This document shows, in pieces, positions 1 through 4,481 of a stretch of DNA of 5,318 bases (positions are counted from its first letter, which is position 1; each line of letters begins with the position of its first letter). The notes under the pieces are model-generated. The model had not been told where the DNA came from. It made no database searches and was given only the letters and a program-made list of their open reading frames with translations. The position numbers and the translations under genes were made by a program. The stretch spans positions 1 to 5,318 of the forward strand of contig JAITAR010000038.1 in the NCBI GenBank assembly GCA_031284025.1. Direction: 5' to 3'. The DNA comes from Rickettsiales bacterium (GTDB lineage Bacteria; Pseudomonadota; Alphaproteobacteria; Rickettsiales; UBA1997).

Positions 1-534
1 GTTAACATAAGTGATGGCAGCCAACCGGTGGGAAATGGCATAGGTCCAGCACTGGAAGCCAGAGATATAGTAGAAGTGCTCAAAAATGAAAAGGGCGCTC
101 CCCAGGATTTGAGAGAAAAAGTGTTACATCTGGCTGGCATAGTGCTGGAATTCGACTCAAAGGTCGCTAGAGATGAAGGGAGAAAAATCGCCGAAGAAAT
201 ACTAAACAGTGGTAGAGCCTGGGAAAGATTTAAAAAGATATGTGAGGCACAGAACGGTGGAAAAATGAAGGAAATTCCAACGGCCAAATTTACCTATGAT
301 GTGCTTTCTAAGACGAGTGGTACGGTTGATTCCTTTGACAACTACAAGCTCTCACAGCTGGCAAGACTAGCAGGTTGTCCTTCTCAATGGGCTGCAGGTG
401 TGTATTTGCATAAACATCTGGGTGACAGGGTTAAAGTTGATGAAAAATTATACACCATACACAGCAACTCGTCTGGTGAACTAGAAATGGCAAAAAAACT
501 AGCAGAGGAAAATGAAATTGTTGAGATAAAGTGA
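1..534 (+). CDS. Thymidine phosphorylase / AMP phosphorylase family protein (type 2), C-terminal part, 5' end outside window
   Basis: The frame is open from base 1 to the TGA at 532-534 and gives 177 residues; the family is normally about 500, so roughly the last third is present. The GTG at 28 falls inside a conserved motif and is not the start. Residues 4-22 carry the family signature SDGSQPVGNGIGPALEARD at the end of the catalytic domain; from memory the position of N11 is usually Arg (GRGIGP). Residues about 97-175 form the C-terminal PYNP_C-like domain, with SGTVDSFDN, ARLAGCP, AAGVYLHKHLGD and LYTIHSNSSGELEMA. This reads like the Legionella/Pseudomonas 'putative thymidine phosphorylase' branch, related to archaeal AMP phosphorylase. 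Family members phosphorolyse thymidine or nucleoside monophosphates in the cytoplasm, releasing a base and a (phospho)ribose-1-phosphate. Which substrate applies cannot be decided here. The next gene, pgk, is codirectional, 146 bases on. Family call is confident; substrate is not. Confidence 0.88.
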   Translation, partial: VNISDGSQPVGNGIGPALEARDIVEVLKNEKGAPQDLREKVLHLAGIVLEFDSKVARDEGRKIAEEILNSGRAWERFKKICEAQNGGKMKEIPTAKFTYDVLSKTSGTVDSFDNYKLSQLARLAGCPSQWAAGVYLHKHLGDRVKVDEKLYTIHSNSSGELEMAKKLAEENEIVEIK

Positions 535-623
535 ACAGAAGAAAACTTGTTGGATTCCACTGATACTATTGTGGAGCATGATAGCATAAGATGTTAGCTG
601 TTAGATGGGTAGTATGATGTCTA

Positions 624-651
624 TTGAATATTACTTATATTAGTTTATTCT
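624..651 (+). promoter_or_regulatory. Candidate sigma70-type promoter for pgk
   Basis: TTGAAT at 624-629 and TATTCT at 646-651 are separated by 16 bases, each matching the consensus hexamer at 4 of 6 positions. A transcript would begin near 658 and leave a leader of about 23 bases before the ATG at 681. The rest of the gap 535-680 shows only weak dyads and no convincing terminator for the preceding gene, so read-through from upstream is also possible. Weak match; inference only. Confidence 0.25.
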
Positions 652-680
652 GTGGGCAATTACTATTTATCAAATCTGCT

Positions 681-1889
681 ATGTTTAGAGGTATAGAAAA
701 TTGCAAGGTTAAGGGAAAAGTGGTTTTCCTGAGGGTTGATCTAAATGTACCAACGAAGGGTACTGAGATTCTGGATGATACTAGAATCAGAGTTGCTATG
801 CCAACGATAGAATATCTGGTGAGTCATGGGGCTAAGGCCGTTGTGGCTAGCCACTTTGGTAGCCCCAAGGGGGAGGGTTTTAATGGAGATTTTTCAATAA
901 AGATTGTTTTGGAGAAACTGCAGTCATATATTCCGAAGATAAGAATTCACTACTCGAGGGAATGTATAGGTAGTGAGCCAAAAAGAATAATCAGAGACGC
1001 TAGGTTTGGTGAGATCATTCTACTGGAAAATCTGAGGTTTTACAAGGGTGAAGAAAGTAATGATGAGAAATTTGCTAAGGAACTGGCCAGTTTAGCCGAC
1101 ATGTATGTTAACGATGCCTTTTCCACCTCCCATAGAGAGCATGCTTCCATGGTGGGAGTTCCAAAATTCTTGGATTCCTACGCTGGCATAAGTCTTAAGA
1201 AGGAAGTGGGTACTCTTATGGGGTTAATTTCTGGCCATAAAAGTAAAGAGTCACTTATGTTTATTGTCGGAGGGTCAAAAATTTCAACCAAACTTGGATT
1301 ACTAAAGTCACTAGTTTCAAAATCTGGCTATCTTGTGCCGGGGGGTGGTATAGCAAACACGTTTCTCATGGCAAAGGGCATAAATATTGGCAAGTCAGTC
1401 AGAGAAGAGAATCTTCTGAATGAATCCCTCGAGATAATGGAGGAGGCAGAAAAAAATAATTGCAAAGTTATATTGCCAGTGGACGTGGTTACAACTAAAG
1501 AGATTAAAGATGAACAAACAGTGAAGGTGAAAAATTTGCAAAGTATACTGGAGGATGACATCATAGTAGATCTAGGTCCAGAGACCGTAAAGTTAATAAA
1601 AAATAGTTTAAAATTATGCAGCACTGTTGTATGGACTGGCCCTATAGGGGTATATGAAATTATACCATTCAATAGAGGAACAGACGCTGTAGCCAAGACT
1701 ATTTCCGAATTAACTTTGGATGATAATATCAGATCTGTAGCTGGCGGAGGAGATATTTTGGCCGCTCTGAACAAAACAGGTGTCTATAGTGATTTTACTC
1801 ATGTAACCACCGCCGGTGGGGCATTTTTGAAGTGGTTAGAAAATATGGATCTGCCTGCCGTAAGGAATCTAGAAATTGTCAGAAAATGA
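681..1889 (+). CDS. pgk: Phosphoglycerate kinase
   Basis: Complete, 402 residues, normal for the family. It interconverts 1,3-bisphosphoglycerate + ADP and 3-phosphoglycerate + ATP in glycolysis/gluconeogenesis, in the cytoplasm. N-terminal domain: LRVDLNVP (R18, D20, N22), DDTRI (R35), SHFGSPKG (H58), LENLRF and NDAFSTSHREHAS form the 3-phosphoglycerate site. C-terminal domain: VGGSKISTK, GGGIANTF, WTGPIGVYE (from W318), VAGGGDI (D358) and TTAGGAFLKWLE form the nucleotide site and hinge. The ending LPAVRNLE resembles alphaproteobacterial enzymes. I chose ATG 681 because homology starts at once (FRGIENCKVKGK); the frame extends up to a TTG at 624, but the 19 extra residues look unrelated to the family. 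No clear Shine-Dalgarno is seen. Odd points: Ser61 stands where the basic-patch Arg of SHxGRP is expected, Thr319 replaces the usual Asn of WNGP, and Ile359 replaces Thr in GGGDT. All 16 Arg codons are AGA/AGG. No frameshift. Confidence 0.97.
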   Translation: MFRGIENCKVKGKVVFLRVDLNVPTKGTEILDDTRIRVAMPTIEYLVSHGAKAVVASHFGSPKGEGFNGDFSIKIVLEKLQSYIPKIRIHYSRECIGSEPKRIIRDARFGEIILLENLRFYKGEESNDEKFAKELASLADMYVNDAFSTSHREHASMVGVPKFLDSYAGISLKKEVGTLMGLISGHKSKESLMFIVGGSKISTKLGLLKSLVSKSGYLVPGGGIANTFLMAKGINIGKSVREENLLNESLEIMEEAEKNNCKVILPVDVVTTKEIKDEQTVKVKNLQSILEDDIIVDLGPETVKLIKNSLKLCSTVVWTGPIGVYEIIPFNRGTDAVAKTISELTLDDNIRSVAGGGDILAALNKTGVYSDFTHVTTAGGAFLKWLENMDLPAVRNLEIVRK

Positions 1890-1922
1890 AGTCCTCGTCG
1901 TAGATGTATTCGCCTAGAAGTG

Positions 1923-1998
1923 TGGTGCACCCGAGAAGATTCGAACTTCCAACCGTCAGGTTCGCGGCCTGATACTCTATCCATTGAGCTACGGGTAC
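1923..1998 (-). tRNA. tRNA-Arg, anticodon GCG, with C33 in the anticodon loop
   Basis: Read on the minus strand, a full 76-base cloverleaf folds with CCA encoded (1923-1925). The acceptor is GTACCCG/CGGGTGC with one G-U pair, the D stem GCTC/GAGT, the anticodon stem TCAGG/CCTGA, the variable loop CGGTT, and the T arm GGAAG-TTCGAAT-CTTCT. The discriminator is A73. The loop is CCGCGAA, placing anticodon GCG at 1963-1965. Arg identity elements A20, C35 and A73 are present. The body resembles E. coli tRNA-Arg(ACG), whose loop is CTACGAA; here A34 has become G and the almost invariant U33 has become C. As written it would read CGC and CGU without inosine. It lies antisense between pgk and the RNase J gene. 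The isotype is secure; whether it is fully functional with C33 is not known. Confidence 0.9.
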
Positions 1999-2005
1999 CC
2001 TGCAG

Positions 2006-2017
2006 AGACGTACGTCT
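2006..2017. repeat. 12-bp perfect palindrome AGACGTACGTCT
   Basis: AGACGTACGTCT equals its own reverse complement and sits 8 bases upstream of the mature 5' end of tRNA-Arg. It would fall at or next to the transcription start of the tRNA if the minus-strand promoter at 2018-2046 is real. It could be an operator, a small hairpin in the tRNA 5' leader, or chance. No function is claimed. Confidence 0.4.
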
Positions 2018-2046
2018 ATCTTTATTTTGTTTGTTTTTTTTATCAA
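2018..2046 (-). promoter_or_regulatory. Candidate promoter for tRNA-Arg
   Basis: On the minus strand, TTGATA (2041-2046, 5 of 6 to the -35 consensus) is followed after 17 bases by AAAGAT (2018-2023), a poor -10 match. The spacing and the position about 20 bases upstream of the tRNA 5' end fit a tRNA promoter. The weak -10 keeps this tentative. Confidence 0.3.
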
Positions 2047-2050
2047 GAGA

Positions 2051-2185
2051 ATGATTAAGTTTAGAAAACGATTCGCGTTCATGGCTCTCAACAATAAAAT
2101 TTCTGCCATTGGTACTACGATTTTTGGTGGGAAATTAGAAAGAAATTTCCGTGGAGTTACCTTTTTCACAAAGAATATATATTGA
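2051..2185 (+). CDS. Possible 44-residue small ORF, unknown
   Basis: An ATG at 2051 opens a frame of 44 codons ending in TGA at 2183-2185. The product begins MIKFRKRFAFMALNN and ends VTFFTKNIY. It is basic (about nine Lys/Arg), rich in Phe and Ile, and has no clear membrane segment or signal peptide. A weak purine stretch (AAGAGA) lies directly before the ATG, closer than an ideal ribosome site. It sits alone between a minus-strand tRNA and the RNase J gene, in the same direction as the latter. I do not recognise it. In A+T-rich DNA a 44-codon frame can arise by chance, so it may be noncoding. Confidence 0.15.
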   Translation: MIKFRKRFAFMALNNKISAIGTTIFGGKLERNFRGVTFFTKNIY

Positions 2186-2210
2186 ATAGTCTCAAGACAT
2201 TTTTTATTTC

Positions 2211-2238
2211 TTGCTATTTGTTTTAAATTTTTTATTAT
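2211..2238 (+). promoter_or_regulatory. Candidate sigma70-type promoter for the RNase J gene
   Basis: TTGCTA (2211-2216, 4 of 6) and TATTAT (2233-2238, 5 of 6) are 16 bases apart, with a T/A-rich spacer. Transcription would start near 2245, giving a 5' leader of roughly 120 bases that includes the hairpin at 2252-2266. It is the best promoter-like pair on the plus strand before this gene, but such pairs are common in A+T-rich DNA. Confidence 0.35.
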
Positions 2239-2366
2239 CTCAGGAAGTTATTTGTTCCTTGAACAATTCAGATCGAATTTCAGATGATAGAGGGTTTTCT
2301 GGGGAGCGGAGGTGCTGTGTCCAGAATTTAATTGCAAATATGTTTTATTAAGATTTATTGAGAATT

Positions 2367-4100
2367 ATGGATGTAAAAAATTTAAATCTAGAGAGGTATA
2401 GGAAAAATATATTATTTATACCGATTGGAGGGTCCAACGAGGTAGGGTTGAATTGTAACCTGTACCATTATGATGGTAAGTGGCTAGTGATAGACTGCGG
2501 AGTCGGGTTTACCAAACTTATTCCTGGGGTCGAGTTATTAGTTCCTGACATAGCGCTGCTGAGGAAATTTAAAAGAGATATTCTGGGTATGTTTATTACT
2601 CATATCCACGAGGATCATATTGGTGCTGTACAGTATCTATGGCCAGAGCTAGAAATCCCGATATTTACTTCGAAGTTTACCAAGCTTTTTTTGCTAGAAA
2701 AATTGAGGGAGTATAACTATAGGAATAGGATTGTTATAAACGAAGTAAACAACGGAGATAAGATAAATCTCTTCCCCTTCGAGGTTGAGCTTATAGGCAT
2801 GTCACACTCGGCTCCCGAGATGAATGCGCTGCTGATAAAAACCGAAGGTGGTAACATTCTACACAGTGGCGACTGGAAATTCGATCCCAGTTCTCCGACA
2901 GAGCAAAAGTCCAGCATAAAGCGTCTAAAACAACTGGGCAGTGGAGGAGAAATTTTAGCGGTCACCTGCGAATCTACAAATATCTTTAGTGGTTTGATTT
3001 CTAGATCGGAGACTGAGCTGTTCGACAGCTTTTGCAGTATTATAGAAAATAAGAGTGGTCTTGTAGTATTCACTACATTTGCTTCGAATGTGAGCAGAAT
3101 AAAAATTATTTGTAGTGTAGCAAAAAAAACCAAAAGAAGAGTTGTTCTCGTTGGAAGCTCACTGCTACGACTGGTCAAGGTTGCCAGAGCCGTCGGCTAT
3201 CTGGAGGATGACTGTGAATTTTTATCAGAGAAAGAAATAAAGAATTTTGAAAAGAGAAACCTAGTAATAATTGCTACCGGATGCCAAGGCAATGTTAATG
3301 CTGGTATAGATAAGCTAGCCAATGACACCTACAAATATGTGCGTCTCTCCGAAGAGGACTGTGTAATTTTCTCATCAAGAGTTATTCCTGGCAATGAAAA
3401 AGAACTCTCAGCTCTCTATAATAAGTTTGCCAGCAAAGACATTGAAGTTATAACTGAAAAAACTGATTTTGTACACGTTTCTGGGCACTACTGTTTGGAC
3501 GACCTAAAAAAATTCTACGAATACACAAAACCAAAAATTGTAATTGCAGTACATGGAGAACCGGCACAAATTATTGAACACTATAGAGTAGCCAAAGCTA
3601 GTAAAATAGATATTGTTGCCAAGGGTAGAAATGGCGTGATTTTAAAAATTACTGACAACGGAGTCGAAAAATTGAATCAGCTGGATCTACAAACTGTTGT
3701 GGTGGATGGAAAGAGATTGCTGCCGACGAAAAGTGAAATTATAAGAACTCGAGAAAAAATTATTAATGTTGGCGTGGTTTTTGTAAATTTACTGGTGAGT
3801 CCAAAGTACAGAATTTTGCAAAATCCAGTGATTTCCGCTCCCGGCGGCTATGACTTTGCTAGCGATAAAGTATCCCAGGAGATATTTAGCGAGGATATTG
3901 TAAATTCCTACAACGAATCAATAGTTCAGATTAATGAGACTAGGCGTAAAAATAGGAGTAAATTTCTAACGGACCTTGAAAAGGAGAGTTTCATATCCCA
4001 GAGAATACGCATTAGTATAAATAAGCTCTATGACGTCGAAATAGGTAAAAAACCTGTGATAGAAATCTTTTTTACTAAAATTATTGTTCCAATTCAGTAA
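2367..4100 (+). CDS. rnj: Ribonuclease J (metallo-beta-lactamase/beta-CASP exo- and endoribonuclease)
   Basis: Complete, 577 residues against about 555 usual. RNase J degrades and matures RNA from the 5' end, and can also cut internally, in the cytoplasm. The N-terminal metallo-beta-lactamase domain opens with ILFIPIGGSNEVGLN. Zinc ligands are visible as THIHEDH (H79, H81, D83, H84), H147 in MSHSAPE and D169 in HSGDWKFDP. The beta-CASP domain covers about residues 200-350 (CESTN, FTTFASNVSRI, ATGCQGN, SRVIPGNE). HVSGH (370-374) and VHGE (H396) complete the active site, and a C-terminal domain of about 120 residues follows. The usual DSTN motif reads ESTN here, a mild change. I prefer ATG 2367 with a weak GAGA just upstream; a TTG at 2358 would add three residues. 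Six of 28 Arg codons are CGN, more than in pgk. It appears to be a single-gene unit between two minus-strand tRNAs. No frameshift or lost catalytic residue is seen. Confidence 0.95.
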   Translation: MDVKNLNLERYRKNILFIPIGGSNEVGLNCNLYHYDGKWLVIDCGVGFTKLIPGVELLVPDIALLRKFKRDILGMFITHIHEDHIGAVQYLWPELEIPIFTSKFTKLFLLEKLREYNYRNRIVINEVNNGDKINLFPFEVELIGMSHSAPEMNALLIKTEGGNILHSGDWKFDPSSPTEQKSSIKRLKQLGSGGEILAVTCESTNIFSGLISRSETELFDSFCSIIENKSGLVVFTTFASNVSRIKIICSVAKKTKRRVVLVGSSLLRLVKVARAVGYLEDDCEFLSEKEIKNFEKRNLVIIATGCQGNVNAGIDKLANDTYKYVRLSEEDCVIFSSRVIPGNEKELSALYNKFASKDIEVITEKTDFVHVSGHYCLDDLKKFYEYTKPKIVIAVHGEPAQIIEHYRVAKASKIDIVAKGRNGVILKITDNGVEKLNQLDLQTVVVDGKRLLPTKSEIIRTREKIINVGVVFVNLLVSPKYRILQNPVISAPGGYDFASDKVSQEIFSEDIVNSYNESIVQINETRRKNRSKFLTDLEKESFISQRIRISINKLYDVEIGKKPVIEIFFTKIIVPIQ

Positions 4101-4138
4101 CTTCGAAAGTAGAAGATACCTTCAGAGCTCGGGTGCTA

Positions 4139-4155
4139 CCTAGTTTTAGGTTTTG
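4139..4155 (+). terminator. Weak candidate terminator after the RNase J gene
   Basis: ACCTA (4139-4143) pairs with TAGGT (4148-4152) around a GTTT loop, followed by a short T run to 4155. The 5-bp stem and short T tract make this a poor intrinsic terminator. It is listed because it is the best dyad found between the stop at 4100 and the oppositely directed tRNA-Ser. Confidence 0.22.
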
Positions 4156-4219
4156 GCAAGGCAGTGGGAAGTTTTTTACTCGGCTAAGGTCTACGGTACA
4201 CCTTGTAGCTTCTCTAGGC

Positions 4220-4309
4220 TGGCGGATAGGGAGGGATTCGAACCCCCGGAAGGCTTGTGCCTTCACCGGTTTTCAAGACCGGAACATTAGACCGCTCTGT
4301 CACCTATCC
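4220..4309 (-). tRNA. tRNA-Ser(UGA)
   Basis: Read on the minus strand, 90 bases fold as a class II tRNA with CCA encoded (4220-4222). The acceptor GGATAGG/CCTATCC is fully paired, with discriminator G73 as usual for Ser. The anticodon arm is CCGGT-CTTGAAA-ACCGG, giving anticodon TGA at 4273-4275 with normal U33. The long variable arm includes GAAGGC/GCCTTC, and the T arm GGGGG-TTCGAAT-CCCTC follows. It decodes UCA and, by wobble, other UCN codons. An AT-rich stretch with TATATA-like sequence 17-22 bases upstream of its 5' end could be the -10 box, but no good -35 was found. It lies convergent to the RNase J gene and downstream of, and codirectional with, the glycine-rich protein gene, from which the terminator at 4351-4394 should separate it. 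Confidence 0.97.
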
Positions 4310-4350
4310 AAAACGCCTCCAGAGCTCACTAGGCTATATAGTAAAATTTC

Positions 4351-4394
4351 AAAAAACAATGTTGTAGCCGAAAGAAAATATATGGACAACATTG
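4351..4394 (-). terminator. Rho-independent terminator candidate downstream of the glycine-rich protein gene
   Basis: On the minus strand CAATGTTGT (4386-4394) and ACAACATTG (4357-4365) form a perfect 9-bp stem with a 20-base loop, followed directly by six T (4351-4356). It lies about 90 bases after the TAG at 4482-4484. The stem followed by a T tract fits an intrinsic terminator in this direction only; on the plus strand the run is A. The low G+C of the stem and the large loop are the weak points. Confidence 0.5.
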
Positions 4395-4481
4395 CCCTAG
4401 GCCAGCAATAGTAATAATAAAATGTCAGCGGAGGCCATCCGGCTATCAGATAAAATGGATGAATGAAGAGGAAATTGATAC

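Larger units (their letters stand above)
1999..2366. other. Intergenic region between tRNA-Arg and the RNase J gene
   Basis: This 368-base, very A+T-rich stretch has no recognised gene. It contains a 12-bp palindrome (2006-2017), a possible tRNA promoter on the minus strand, T-rich tracts at 2021-2041, one small ORF of doubtful status (2051-2185), a candidate RNase J promoter (2211-2238) and a small perfect hairpin, TTGTTC-CTT-GAACAA, at 2252-2266. A short dyad, GTCT/AGAC, at 2189-2198 is followed by a run of T and could be a very weak terminator. Nothing matches a riboswitch or structured RNA that I know. Confidence 0.6.

Noticed and set aside
384..587. Minus-strand 67-codon frame over the end of the phosphorylase gene
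   Set aside because: It overlaps the conserved C-terminal domain in antisense and is Ser-rich without any motif.
624..680. TTG at 624 as the pgk start
   Set aside because: The extra 19 residues do not look like PGK, TTG is a poor start, and the bases coincide with a promoter-like pair. ATG 681 matches the family N-terminus.
1328..1774. Minus-strand 148-codon frame inside pgk
   Set aside because: It is antisense to the conserved nucleotide-binding half of PGK and shows no recognisable protein features.
2021..2042. T-rich tract as an intrinsic terminator for pgk
   Set aside because: The only dyad before it is the 12-bp palindrome, which can form at most a 4-bp stem, and it lies beyond the antisense tRNA, over 100 bases after the stop.
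1879..2169. Minus-strand open frame of 96 codons spanning the tRNA-Arg gene
   Set aside because: Its C-terminal half (RVPVAQWIEYQ...) is the typical translation of a tRNA-Arg gene, and the rest has no recognisable features.
2051..2185. Resemblance of the small ORF to the N-terminal part of NDUFA12-like complex I accessory proteins
   Set aside because: A few Gly/Lys/Phe residues seem to line up, but the spacing is wrong and the frame stops too early; not enough to name it.
2717..3178. Minus-strand 153-codon frame inside the RNase J gene
   Set aside because: It is antisense to a strongly conserved metallo-beta-lactamase/beta-CASP region and has no motif of its own.
4133..4411. Plus-strand open frame across tRNA-Ser (GRDSNPRKACAFTGFQ)
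   Set aside because: This is the familiar false translation of the antisense strand of a tRNA-Ser; the frame has no other support.
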